Positions 47,449 to 59,314 of a DNA stretch of 64,000 bases are shown in pieces. Source of the stretch: Medicago truncatula (lineage: Eukaryota; Streptophyta; Magnoliopsida; Fabales; Fabaceae); contig NC_053048.1 of NCBI RefSeq assembly GCF_003473485.1, positions 34,716,755 to 34,780,754 on the forward strand, read 5' to 3'. The notes below the pieces were generated by a model. That model searched no databases, had not been told where the DNA came from, and worked only from the letters and a program-made list of their open reading frames with translations. Made by a program: the position numbers and the translations under genes. Numbering within the stretch: position 1 is the first letter of the stretch; each line of letters starts with the position of its first letter.

Positions 47449-49581
47449 ATGGCACTCTCTAGCACCTTTTGCAACTTCAACACTACTCAAACCCTAAGGC
47501 AAAACATTGTTGTTTCATGTTTTCCTCAGTTTCATCTCTCTCATAAGCATAAGAATGTCAAGGGTCACCAAATCAAACGAAGGTTCTCACTCATTTCTCT
47601 AATTTGTATTCATATCATGCATGTCCATCTCATATTAATTTATATTTTCTCTATCTTTAAGAGAGCTTATATTGAAGAGTGGAGAGTTAGCAACCATTGG
47701 TGCCCTCTTCAACTTGAGGTATGTAATTACAATGATACAATATTGATCATAGACTAAATAATCTTTTAGCATATAATATTTGAGTTTTTTTCTATATATT
47801 TTTTTTAATATTGTTTCATGTTGTTTATATATGTCCAAAAAAAATATGTGGTGAAGTTTGATTACGTGCTCGTTTTGCTTAGTAGAAGTGATTTCTTGCT
47901 CTTCACGGAAAAATTAGACTAAGTTTTTTGTTTGGTTACTAAAATTAGAGTAAGTTTAACTTTAAGAAATTTTGATTTCTGTCTTTTATATTGGAAATAA
48001 AAATACATTTAATTAGTTTATTTTTATATTTGGTGCAGTGGTAAAAAGCCAGCATATCTTGGAGTACAGAATAATCCACCATCACTGGCACTGTGTCCAT
48101 TAACAAAGAACTGCATTTCAACCTCTGAAGATGTCACTAATCTCAATCATTACGCTCCTCCATGGTAAACTTTCTTTTAAACGTTCTTTGAAATTTTTAC
48201 TAATTAGTTTAGGTTTATTATTTTACACATGGGATTGTCCTAAATTTGCTAAACTTTGTTATTGAAAATTTGGAACGACTGCATTTTATGTGACCTTAAT
48301 TTTCATCACATTAATATTTTGGTTTGAATTGCTATTAATTGGTAATGGTGCTCATTGAATAATTTACCATGTTTTGAATCTGAATTAGTCATGTGAAGTT
48401 GAAAAGGTGCAACGTTAGGGTTGGGTGCTGAGAATTTGTATATCCCTTTAAAAAAATGTGATAAATTCATTCTTTTCCTTGACCAAGATTCATTTTTTGT
48501 GTATTCAATTTTCCATATAAATTTAATGCAGTCTCAAAGTTTTATTTTCAACAAGTCTCGAAAGTTGTGTAAAAAAAAAGTCTCGAAAGTTTACACTATA
48601 GTAGTAAAAAAAATTCAAAATTTATACTTTATTGAATTATTTACTAGACAGGATACATTAATTACACAATGAATTTAAAAAGTTAATATTTATAGATAAT
48701 TTTATCAATCTACAGGAACTACAACCCTGAAGGTAGGAAAGATCGTGTAAGCAGAGAAGAAGCAATTGAAGAATTGATAGATGTGGTAATTTTCATCTAA
48801 AATCATTAATTTTTCATCTACAATTGTTTCCATCAATCATTTTCACAAAATTTTAACACCATAATGCCGTGACATTTTAATGAGTGTATATTGATTTATA
48901 AGAATGTCGCTCCTGATGAATTTTCAAATTAATAAAGTTTAAGAAAAACTATATTTATTTGTGATTTTCCAGATAGAAACAACAATACCACCAGAAAATT
49001 TTACACCAAGGATAGTAGACAGGACTGAAGACTATCTTAGGGTGGAGTACCAAAGCCCAATCTTGGGGGTATGTGCGTAATTTAATTCTCTCATAATGAA
49101 ATTTACCTTATTATTTATAAATTTATGCTAACAAGTATTTTAAGACTTTTGTTGGGTTATAAAGAACCAACTTTAACAATTTTTTTAGTATTCAAACAGT
49201 TTGTGGATGATGTTGAGTTCTGGTTTCCACAAGATAAGGACTCAATTGTTGAGTATCGATCAGCAGCAAGGGTTGGGAATTTTGATTTTGATGTGAATAG
49301 AAGAAGAATCAAGGTACAATCTCATTGTGACTTATGTGTGTGTCTACAGATCAAGATTGTCTATAGCCTAAGTACATGTTGTAGCTATGTAGTGATCCTC
49401 AATCGTTGGAAAAGATCAGACTACTCGTATTTTAATTTCATTAAATCAACTTTAACATATATATTAAAATATAAATCATATGATCGTGATCTAACAATCG
49501 AGATTTTTGACTATGTGACAGGCGTTGCGACTAGAGTTGCAAAAGAGAGGATGGGCATCTCAAGACTCAATGACTAGTTAA
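47449..49581 (+). CDS. DUF1499 family protein, probably plastid-targeted
   Basis: Six exons, 47449-47582, 48039-48164, 48716-48785, 48973-49068, 49200-49313 and 49522-49581, join in frame to 199 residues. Residues 1-44 are rich in Ser, Thr, Asn and basic residues and poor in acidic ones (MALSSTFCNFNTTQTLRQNI), as expected of a chloroplast transit peptide. The DUF1499 domain follows: LALCPLTKNCISTSED near the start, then an APPWNYNPEGR segment, RTEDYLRVEYQSPILGFVDD, WFPQDKDSIVEYRSAARVG, and the end NRRRIKALRLELQKRGW. Plant homologues (At3g60810 type) have no established biochemical role that I know of, and I do not assign one. A tempting extra exon at 47660-47717 is not needed: joining 47582 to 48039 keeps the frame. 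Confidence 0.92.
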
Positions 49582-50605
49582 CGATCATTCACATATATAC
49601 GTTGTATCCCAATACTCAATATGAGCAAGATATTGGAGTGAAATTATTTTTTTGTCTTTGTCATTCATTAGTTAAGATGTTTACAATTTCACCTAAACAG
49701 GTTTATTATAGATTCAATTGAAAATAAAATTGGGTATTTTTGGAGATTAATTTCAACTGGTCTGTTTTATTTTCAAGTGGGTTAATGAGGTTCTATGACA
49801 TCCTTCATAGTTCATATGCTGGAGGTTTGCTTCCAATTCTTCATTCTTTTCCTTTTTCACATGTAATGTGTTTTTCAATTGCCAAGAAATTGTTTAATTT
49901 TGCTTTCTTTGCCATTTTCATTCTGACATTTGAAAAAACTTGTTTAATATGTTGTTTTCATAAATCTTTTATATATTGGAAATATTGTGGGGTGAAGTCA
50001 ATTTACAAAATGGATAAAATTGAAATTTTTATGGTTTATAGGGATAATGCAAGAGTATAGGGTAAAATCTTATGTGTGTAGTGAGATTTTGAACATAAGG
50101 GTAGGCTAAAAGTAATGTTTTTTAAAGGGTCAACCCAAAGTGATTATATATGGAACAAAAAGGGGCACTAAAACATGATTAGGAAAAATACGCAAGTGAA
50201 AGTACAACTTTTAATGTAATTTTTTGAGAAAGTTTCATGGACCTCCCCTGAAATTTATGTAAATGAAAGAAACATCCCCTTTATTTTTTTCAATATGCAC
50301 AAACCTCCCTTATTTATTTGATAAATCACGTGTGAGACCCCTTTGCCTAACACCCTTATTGACGACCATTATACTTATTTCTCAATGTAAAGAGGTATGA
50401 TATTGTTGTTCCTTTTCTGTGTTCCTATTTTCGTTGGTTGCTTAGAAAACTAACAAAAGGAAAATTTGAATTGTTGTTCCTCGACTTGAATTGAATCCTA
50501 TCCAACAATGTAATTAATTTTCTAAACAGGGGCTGCTGTTAGGTTTAAGATCTTATATAAATCTTGTAATTCTGCTCTTTACCCAACACATTTTACTCAT
50601 TTTTT
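49582..50605. other. 3' region of the DUF1499 gene and spacer
   Basis: Open frames near 49740-50060 are in the likely 3' UTR and downstream AT-rich DNA. I see no gene. A half-MITE with CCTCCCTTATTT and CCCCTGAAATTTATG motifs lies around 50240-50340. Confidence 0.4.
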
Positions 50606-51066
50606 ACTGAAATTTCTAAAATCTCTCTGTGTGAATTAACTTACGTTAGTTTTAAATCTGCGTGACTTAAGTCACGCTGCGTACTGTTTTAATAGCAAAC
50701 AGTACCTCATTTCTTCATTTCCCATATAAAATCCTAAAATCTCTCTCAAATAATTCAAATCCGAAATTCCTTCAACTTCAAATCAAACAACACTCCAATA
50801 ACAAGTAAGTTTTCATAATCAAACACCATTAACCTTTTTATGTTGATATGTTTGAATTTTTCTCTTAAATTAGATTTTTTTTTGTAAGAAATGATACAAT
50901 GTTACATGTAAATGACTTATATTGTTTAATTGTTTAGATTTTGCATGTTTATGTTGTAGTAATGAGTTTTAGGGTTTATGTATAATTTGCACTTCAAGTG
51001 TTTGATTAAATGTTTGAATGGGTTTTTCATTGATTGTTTAATATTTTATGGTGTAGGTTTGAAACA

Positions 51067-51423
51067 ATGACTGATTTGTTCAATGTTTGCATTCGCTTCA
51101 ACAGTGGGAATCCCCATATGTTCAAGGTTCGGTACATTAATGTCACGTTAAAAGGTCTTAAGGATCAACTAGATGAAATCAACCAAGGTCTCAACCCCGG
51201 CGACACAAGGAGGGTGTAATACATTTGGTATGAACATCCAACGTTGGACGACGGAAGAATAACGTTTCATCGGCTAGAATTAAAGAACGACGACGACGCG
51301 AGGAGCATGTTCTCGATTTTTTGGCAGCACAACATGTTCCTGTGGATCGATATGTTTGTCACGTTGCTGAGATCGTCTGAAGATATTCTCAAAAGTTTGA
51401 TTCCGCCAGAACATCGTGATTAG
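51067..51423 (+). pseudogene. Transposon-associated coding fragment with in-frame stop
   Basis: From the ATG the frame reads MTDLFNVCIRFNSGNPHMFK through NQGLNPGDTRRV, meets TAA, and continues in the same frame as YIWYEHPTLDDGRITFHRLE to SLIPPEHRD and a stop. The one-codon break and single block look like the N-terminal part of a multi-copy legume transposon protein, perhaps a MuDR-type transposase. The family is inferred, not proved. A possible leader intron ends just before the ATG (GTAG, 51057). Confidence 0.6.
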
Positions 51424-51494
51424 GTAACATCATTATTATGTAGTGTCTTTATTTTGTTGGAATTTAAGTTTAATTCTTGTTAGTTTACTGAAGA

Positions 51495-52727
51495 TGTCGG
51501 AATTAAAGTGTAGTATACTTAGGGTAAAGGTTTGCAAGTCTATTTGAAAACTCAAAAGAATAAAGAGAACACAACATGTATTCTGCAAAATCAACTATAT
51601 AGGTTTTCACATTGAATTCCTTCATATAGGATGAGTGTCACGGAAGGGAATGCACCTCAAAGGGTTCCTTTGAGATTGATCGTGCTCCTCTGTCAATTGA
51701 AACTAGTCAGTTGCTAGGGCAGTAAGATTAAACTCAAACCTCCTGGAATGCTTTCATTTATGTCATGACGGGTAGGGATGACAATAGGACCCAGACCCTA
51801 TGGGCACCCGCAAAAAATACCCGCTATGGGTAGGGTAAAACCCCGCTTTCATAGGTCCGGGTTTGGGTATGGGTAATTATCCGCAAATTTAAATGGATAT
51901 GGGCACTGTACTACCCAGCCCCGTAACCCGCATATATGTATTTATATAATATGATAAATAATTTATTTATTTTTTGTGCACAATTAATTAATTCATTAAT
52001 ATATTTAACTATTTAAGCCTAACCCTAAAACAGCTTAATGCAACTTAATAAAGACTTTAGTAACAATTTATTATGACTTTAACATGTAACTGCAACTTTT
52101 TAACGTATAATTGATGTAAAATATCTATTTTTTCTTTCTTTCTAGGGATATTTTGGATGTTTTTTTATTTGGCTAAATACTACAATTTATACTATTTTAT
52201 TAGTTGATTTGAAATTTTTTGGATCATAATTTTATTTCAATTGTGGTGTTTTTTATTGTCTTTTCATGGTTAAAGTGCAGGTAATGGGTGCAGGTATGGG
52301 CACTTAAGTACCCATAGGGTATGAGGAAAGACATTAAAGTTGTTGTCCACGAGGGTACGAGCTCGAGTACGGGTATTTTTTACAAACGCGGGTATGGGGA
52401 TGGGTACTATTGTACCCTGCCCATTGGGTACCCATTGCCATCCCTAAATTGACGGGAATGCACCTCTAAGAGGTTTCTTTGAACTAGATCGTGCTCATCT
52501 GTCAATTGAATCTTGTCAGTTGGCAGTGCAGTAAGATTCAGCTTAAAGCAACCTCTTGGAATGCATTCATTTTTGTGATGATTCATCTTATATAAGGGAA
52601 TTCAATGTGAAAACCTATATAGATGATTTTGTAGGATACATGTGTTGTTCTCTTCATTCTTTTGAGTTTTTAAACAAACTTGCAAATTTTTACACTAAAT
52701 AAGTATATGACACTTCAGTTCTGACGT
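51495..52727. mobile_element. Long-TIR element containing a nested hAT MITE
   Basis: Left sequence 51495-51640 and right sequence 52580-52727 are inverted repeats of about 145 bp. Shared blocks include AAAACTCAAAAGAATRAAGA and TATATAGGTTTTCACATTGA. Inside, a segment of about 135 bp beginning GGGAATGCACCTC occurs twice in direct order, at 51646 and 52454, on either side of the nested element. Confidence 0.75.
51773..52446. mobile_element. hAT-like MITE, nested
   Basis: Ends TAGGGATGACAATAGGACCC and GGGTACCCATTGCCATCCCTA (complement TAGGGATGGCAATGGGTACC). The interior is full of GGGTA and TACCC motifs. TGACGGG flanks both sides, offset by three bases on the right. Confidence 0.75.
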
Positions 52728-53689
52728 TTTGCGCAAACTTTCAAGAAATAAATTTAAATCCAACATCAAGATGATACCATATATATTTAGGGATAATGTA
52801 ATGTAATATAGATTTAATGTAATTGTGTCACTTTGTTAAAATTTATAATACGCAATTTTTATTCGAATTCACGCTAGGTTTATTTAGTCTTGATTCGAAT
52901 TTATTTATTCAATAAGAAAATTTTATTCGAATTCACGTTGATTTTATTTAGTCTTTATTAGAATTTATTTTTTCAATACGTAATTTTTATTCGAATTTAC
53001 GATGTGTTTAATTAGTCTTTATTCAGATTTATTTATTTCATATTCGAATTCACTTTATTCGAATTTATTTATTCAATGCGCAATTATAAAATAAATGTAA
53101 ATATAAACAAAAATAAAGGAATGAAAATAATAGAATATAATCTCATTTTATTAAAATAATGGATACATTTACAATGGAGTAAAACTAAATCTGCAGTAAA
53201 AAACCACTAGAAAATCTACCTCCCTGTGGTAAAACTAAATCTAATTCATTTTACCCCAAGAAGGAAGGTTTCTCACCAATCATCTCAAGTTCAAAGTAAC
53301 CTCTTGAAATCTTCAAAGATGCCTCTTTCTATGAAAGTCAAGGATGAAAAAACAACATTGTTGTTGTAGAAAGAAGAGGAGGGAGGAGAGTGAGGAGGAG
53401 AGAATGTGAGAAAGTGTGAGAAATAGTGAAGGTTGGAAGGGTATTTATAGGTTGTTTAGGATAACTAGGTTTTAACTACACTAAATGCAGTTAAAAACGT
53501 GTAAAAAAACGTGTAAAATCAATTAAGAAAAGTCAAAAGTCGTTCAAAAAATATGTTCTTGGTGCATGAACCACCGTCCATACTGCGTGAGTTAACATGC
53601 GCCACCGGCCAAAAATGCGTGACTTAACTCACGCCACCGTCCAAAGGCGCGTGAGTTAAATCTTGCATCGGAATTTTAGGAATTTCAGT

Positions 53690-54976
53690 TGGAAATGGTA
53701 GTGGGGATTCAGTTTTTCAATTGATTGATTTGAGAGGATGTAAGATTGGTTTTTTGAGAAAAAGGATTAAAGATTGTTGTAGAGGCAACTTCACTTTATA
53801 TACTTGGAAAAGGATTAAAGAATATTTTGATGATTTTTTTTAATAAAAAACTAAGATTGCTTTTGATGACCTAGTTTCATATACTCGAGTGTTTATTGAT
53901 TCACGTCTTTGGGTTTTCCATTCAGAGAGTGAGGAATATCATTTCTAGAATAGTGTGTTTAACCTTTTCTCTCTAACGGAATTTGGACGGTTCTAGCGAC
54001 ATGGGAGGTGAATGATTTTTTCGGAAAATTGAGGGGGTGTTTGTTGTATTTACGTTGACCTCAGGGGAGTCAATATAATTATCTCTATTTATTTTATAGT
54101 TTTTTATAGCGACATATTGCACTTCTACGTCTATTTTCAATATTTTTGTTTTTTTTTTCTTTCTATTTTTAAAAGTAATTTTATTTATAAAACAAGAGTA
54201 TTATTAAAAAACAAAAACAAAAAAAATTGGGAGGACAAATGCCAATACCCAATGCAAAAAAAAAGTTTAAATAATAATTAGTTTATGTGAAAAAGTATAT
54301 TAAAATCATAGGTGTTATTATTAAAACGAACATTAGTTTGTGTGAAATTTTAATTAAATTATAGGTATAAATATTTTTCATTTTCATATTATAACAAAGT
54401 AATTAAATATTTATTGCGTCAATTCGTATAGATTAGGAAGAATAGTTTTTATGAAACTTTCATTAAAATTAATTTGATTTTGATTTTTTTTAAGGAATTA
54501 ATTTGATTTTGATGAAAAAAAACATAGGTATATATAATAAATATTTTGCACTTTTATATTGTAACAAATTAAATTTATCTTTTTGAATAATACCAACAAT
54601 ATAACAAATATAATATCTTTAAAAAAAAGATAACAAATATAATATAAATTCTTATCTTTTTGAATGACACTAACAAAATAAACATTTTTATTGTCAAATT
54701 TAAAAGAAGAAAAGTCAGCCTAAAGCAGTCTACTTTTTTAGATGTAGTATAGATAGTAAAATATAAAGGAAATGCATGATTTTTTTATTGGTACAAAGAA
54801 ATGCATGATTTTTTTTTAGTTGAATTTTTCATTACTACCTTTAAACAAATTTGTTTTTAAGAATATTATAATGTTGGTAGATAGTTTTTTTTTTTTTCTC
54901 ACAAAAACGAGGTGGTTTCCACAAAAGAAGGAAGTTACAGAAGGAAGGAGGAACGCATGCAGCAGCAGTGGACGTG
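53690..54976. other. Spacer upstream of the cornichon gene
   Basis: AT-rich. A T tract near 54886-54899 precedes the gene. No TATA box is evident, and I see no other gene. Confidence 0.45.
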
Positions 54977-57547
54977 ATGGCGGAAGTGTTGTATTGGATA
55001 TCAACGTTTGTTCTTATTTTGACCCTTCTTGTTCTCCTTGGTTACCAGGTACGTACATTCATTCATTCTCATCTTTGTTACAATACTAATAATATTTTCA
55101 CGACAACCCTTTTCTTTTTATTTAGAATTGTATTCATTGATCATGCCCTTTCTTGTTTTTTTGTTGATAAACATGATCATGCAGTCACAAATTCTTGTTC
55201 AAGTTGAACGAATCATTTTTTTTTTTTCTGTTTCAATTCTAATTGGTTTTTCTATTTTAATTTTTTCACATCCAGTGTTTTTCAATACAAAAAGAAATGT
55301 TTATATAGTTGAATAAGCGATTTAATTGAGGGTATAAGGACATGAAATTTCAATTGGAAAATTAAATAGGCAATTGGATATAATGTCTAGTTTATCAAAT
55401 GTTTAATTTGCACCAACACTTATGATCTAAGGTGTGTCTGGTGTCCAACAAGTATTAGTGTCTGACACCGCCGTGCCTATGTGGTTTCGGTGCTTCATAG
55501 GTACCAATTGCCTATTTAATTTTTCATATTTATACATATTGAAAATTTTCTATGGAAAAGAGTTTTTTAACACTGTTTACTTTAAAATGGTTTTTAGAAC
55601 AATTTTCTGGAATGAAGGATTTGTATGATTGTGTTTAGTTTCAGCATAGAGAGAGCAACAAGTGATTTGAAGCTAGGATTTGTATAGTTTTTGGCTTCAA
55701 GCATGATTTTCACACGCAAATGTATTGTTCAACACTTCAACTCACAAAATGTATCTAAACAGAAACCACTTGACATTCAACTCAATTTCAGTTGAAATCA
55801 ATTTTACAAAATTAATTAATTCAAAATCAATATTCGTCACCGCATAACCAAACAAACAATGAGTGCTGCATTGGTCTGAATCTCGCTATGTGCATGCTTC
55901 ATCAGATGTATTAATCATCATTCATCACTATTTCCTTAACTCCTCCATGTCCATATAGTTTGAACTTACGGCCGGAATTTATTTGCTATCTAAGTGCATA
56001 AGACCAAATTGCTGCTAACTATTTTTGAATTATTTTTAACATCCCTTGAAAATTTTGATTGCAGCTTATATTGTTGGTGGACTTGGAATTTGATTATATC
56101 AATCCATATGATTCAACATCTCGAGTAAACTATGTTATCTTGCCAGAGTTTTTGATAATGGCAATCTTCTGCTTTCTCAATCTAATAGCAGGACATTGGT
56201 TTATATTCTTGATAGCTCTCCCTTGCCTGTATTACAATGTGAGCATGTAAGTTTTCTGTTACTTCTTAAACAAGTTTGTGTTCTACTTATCCATTCATGT
56301 TAAACTCACAGGTCTTTATTTGTGCTGCCACATAGTGGCTATAGCAGCACAGTTGCATAGCGGAATTTTAACAAACCAGTACTATTCCGCGATATATGAT
56401 ATAATATAAAGTGTTGTCAAATAGCGGTTATGGCAGTGCTATAACATTGTAACATAGTGGAATTTGAACAAACCGCTATTTCCCACAATCTGCGATTGAC
56501 AATACTGAAATTATTTTATGATATTATAACTATAGAGTTTAGTAAAAAGACAATAGTTATTCTTAAAATTCTTTTACATGAAGGGTGTAGTCTAAATCCA
56601 ACCCTATGATTTGAGGGATATTCTTGAAAAGACCCTCAAAATTCTAAACATAATTGCGACTCTTAGATTTTAGGTATAACTTAGTCCCATAAAATCGAAT
56701 TGTAAAGAGAGGATTGCGAAAGCTTTATTTAAGTTGCATCACTAGCCAATACTGGACTTGGACTTTTTCCAATACACCTATTCGTGTCCAAGGCTATTGG
56801 GCATTTATTGTAGAAATTGACACCACATTAGGTTTTAGGCCTAACTCATCCCTACAAAATTCGACTTATGAAGTGACAATTGTTTAAGCTTTATAAACTC
56901 TTTTAAAGCCTTATCTCTAATCAATGTTACCTTCAATTTTTCAGAATAATGAGGCCCTCAAACACTTCTGAGACATATTTTGATATAGAATATCAGAGTG
57001 TAAGAACTATTTGCTTCATTGTAAATAGGTCTTGCAATAATTTTCAATCATAATTCATCTTGTCATATCATAATATTACTCAAAACGCTATGTAAACCTA
57101 TTTACACTCTTAGTGTATAGTTATTAATTATGCTATACCTATTTTAAAAAAAAGTAATATATGCTATACACAAACACAAGGTCGCAAAACTAGAAAACTA
57201 TCATCCTCGGTGTCAAAAATTCTCAGTTTGAAATGAGTTGTTAGTACCTATTTACATTATTTTTAGCCTTATTTGACTCGAAAGCTAATATCAGGTACAT
57301 CAAAAGACAGCACTACACCGATGTAACTGAAATCTATAGTAAGCTGAATTTCGAGAAAAAGAAACGCTTGTTCAAAGTTGCACATCTTATTGTGCTATTT
57401 TTCTTTTCCATATTGAGGTATTGTCATTAGAAGTGCATTGTTTTTTGAACTATCATGCATCATTTCAAATGAAAAGTTGGTGACTGTTTTCTCATTTCAA
57501 TAAATTTTAGCTTGGTTTGGTCCCTTACCGACGACGAAGTGTATTAA
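54977..57547 (+). CDS. CNIH: Cornichon homologue (ER cargo export receptor)
   Basis: Four exons, 54977-55048, 56065-56246, 57295-57417 and 57511-57547, join in frame to 137 residues, the family's usual length. Cornichon proteins are small ER-to-Golgi membrane proteins that load cargo into COPII vesicles. The N-terminal membrane segment is MAEVLYWISTFVLILTLLVL. It is followed by the hallmark DLEFDYINPYDSTSRVNYVI, then PEFLIMAIFCFLNLIAGHW, LPCLYYNVSM, YIKRQHYTDVTEIYSKLNFE, KKKRLFKVAHLIVLFFFSIL, and a short acidic tail, SLTDDEVY. The ATG at 54977 is the first that leads the membrane segment. A GTG nine bases upstream is not a plausible start. Confidence 0.95.
56322..56510. mobile_element. MITE in cornichon intron 2
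   Basis: Two direct half-units contain CATAGYGGAATTTKAACAAA with CCGCTATTTCC or ATTCCGCGATA. The outer ends GTGCTGCCACATAG and ATTGACAATACTG fit a dispersed legume MITE ('tagcgg' family). Confidence 0.5.
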
Positions 57548-58360
57548 CCGGTGGCTAACCTTCAAAGCCTGCTGTAAGTTTCCAATACCTGTGTTTGAAG
57601 GTTGTGTTATGTTATTCTTTGCATTAATATATCAGCTAATCAAATTCTTGGAATATCGAAGAAGTTACTGCAGGCTGAGACATTCAATACTTTCGCGAGC
57701 GAGTTCGTCTTTTGAACCGAATTCAATGGACTAGAACTGTGGTGAGAGTCATGCATGATGAGCTGGGCTTACTAGAAAGTGGAGGTTGAGTAGTTGTGAT
57801 ACATAGGTGAAGTTTTAGATTGTTTCTGTTAGTTGGAGTACTCTAGACATGAAAAAGATGAAGTATTTTTAGATGATAATTATTTAGGTACAATTGGTAG
57901 GAAATTTTCTTATATTCCACAAAAATGTGTGTTTGAATTTTGCTAGCAATGTGGGAATATCCATGGCGGATAGTATCCAAGTATATTTGTAAGTGTTCTT
58001 TGTGTATTAAAACTTTGAAACCTTACAAGTCTCTAGGATTTAACTCACTTATACTTTTTGTCAATTAAATAATAAGTTTCCAAACAATTTGTGTACATAT
58101 AATAGGCTATTTTTTTATAAACTCTTCCAAAAATTTAGTATTTATATCATATGATGATAAGATAAATATGTAAATGAAGAAAACTCAAACAAATTATGAA
58201 TAACATGTGTTAAAACAACACCATTTAAAAAAAATACTGTAAGTGTTAAAACAACAGTTACTACTCAAAAAAAAAAAGAGTGGATTGGTATGCATAAATT
58301 TGAGGAACAAAAATGTCAAAATACAAAAACTAGTGGTCCCAACAACGAAAAAGAATATTA
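57548..58360. other. 3' region of the cornichon gene and spacer
   Basis: The likely 3' UTR extends to about 58020. No further gene seen. Confidence 0.5.
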
Positions 58361-58453
58361 CTCCTTCTAAAATTAAATATAAACAAAAATGTAATTAGCT
58401 ATATGAATTAATCTTTTAATTATTACTTTGCTTATATTTTATAATGGAGGGAG
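58361..58453. mobile_element. Short Stowaway-like MITE
   Basis: CTCCTTCTAAAATTAAATAT and ATATTTTATAATGGAGGGAG are inverted ends. It is under 100 bp. Confidence 0.6.
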
Positions 58454-59063
58454 TTCAATAAGAACCTAATTGTTCAATTGATTATAAAAGTGTCGGTATG
58501 AGTTAACTAACTACTGTTGAAAAATGTCGAGCGTAAATTAATTCCTACTAGATCAAAGAAATGGAAAATTTTGAAAGGGAGAACAGTAATTTTAAATAAA
58601 AAATATACAGCAACTAATTATGAGACCTAACACATTAGGATGACTAAGATGTTTTTCATGCCTAACAAACATGTTAACAAAAAGTTATCTTTTTATTCAA
58701 TGCTTTTAAAGCATGATGCTACGCTACGGCGTTGTTATTGTTCTATAATACTGGCTTTCACTTTTACTTTTTCGAATTATTCATCTCTAAGAATCAATTA
58801 TTTTGACTAAACTGGCTTTCACTTCAACTTATTCATTCTTACGTTTAAACAAAAACTATCAAGAACCATTGTCCATTACTCACAGAAACTATAAGAACCA
58901 AAGCCTCAAGAACAACGAGCTACTAGATTCTAAGAGAGTTGTTATTCATTCCACGGCAACAAACATGATGACTCTAAATTTAGTGGTATCATTAGTAGTT
59001 GCCTTGTCTTTTTAGGTCTTTATATGGTAATTCCCGTGTAGAGTTGATTAAGATGTAAACTAA

Positions 59064-59311
59064 GGGTGTGTTTGGATTGAAGGTTTAGGAGGGGAAGGGA
59101 GGGGAGAACTCACTTTTCTTTTTTAAATTACGGACATTATAAAATGATTTTTAGAAAATTGAATTAACAACCTGATAAATGATCATATAATACTTCAAAA
59201 ACACTTAATTTATTTAAAACAAAAAACATTTTACATTGTTCGTGATTAAAAATAAATAAAAGTGATCCCTCCCCTTCCTTCCTCTCCTAAACCCTCAATC
59301 CAAACACACCC
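59064..59311. mobile_element. Tourist-like MITE
   Basis: GGGTGTGTTTGGATTGAAGG and CCCTCAATCCAAACACACCC are near-perfect inverted ends. TAA flanks both sides (59061-59063, 59312-59314), the expected three-base duplication. Confidence 0.88.
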
Positions 59312-59314
59312 TAA

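Larger units (their letters stand above)
50606..53689. mobile_element. Composite Mutator-like relic with nested insertions
   Basis: The ends ACTGAAATTTCTAAAAT (50606) and ATTTTAGGAATTTCAGT (to 53689) are inverted. Each is followed inward by CGTGACTTAAGTCACGC-like palindromes, singly on the left and repeatedly on the right. Between them lie a leader with an intron, a broken coding fragment and a second element with its own nested insertion. No clear target duplication was found. The Mutator assignment is tentative. Confidence 0.5.

Noticed and set aside
47660-47717. Possible extra exon of the DUF1499 gene (peptide AYIEEWRVSNHWCPLQLE)
   Set aside because: It has AG and GT edges, but joining 47582 directly to 48039 keeps the frame and gives the conserved order. 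The extra peptide resembles nothing in the family.
56945-57000. Possible cornichon exon after TTTTTCAG at 56944
   Set aside because: Its peptide (MRPSNTSETYFDIE) breaks the conserved LYYNV-x-x-YxxRQH junction. Joining 56246 to 57295 restores it exactly.
58803-59015. 70-codon open frame with a hydrophobic end
   Set aside because: It starts at TTG, not ATG, has no motif I recognise, and lies in AT-rich spacer.
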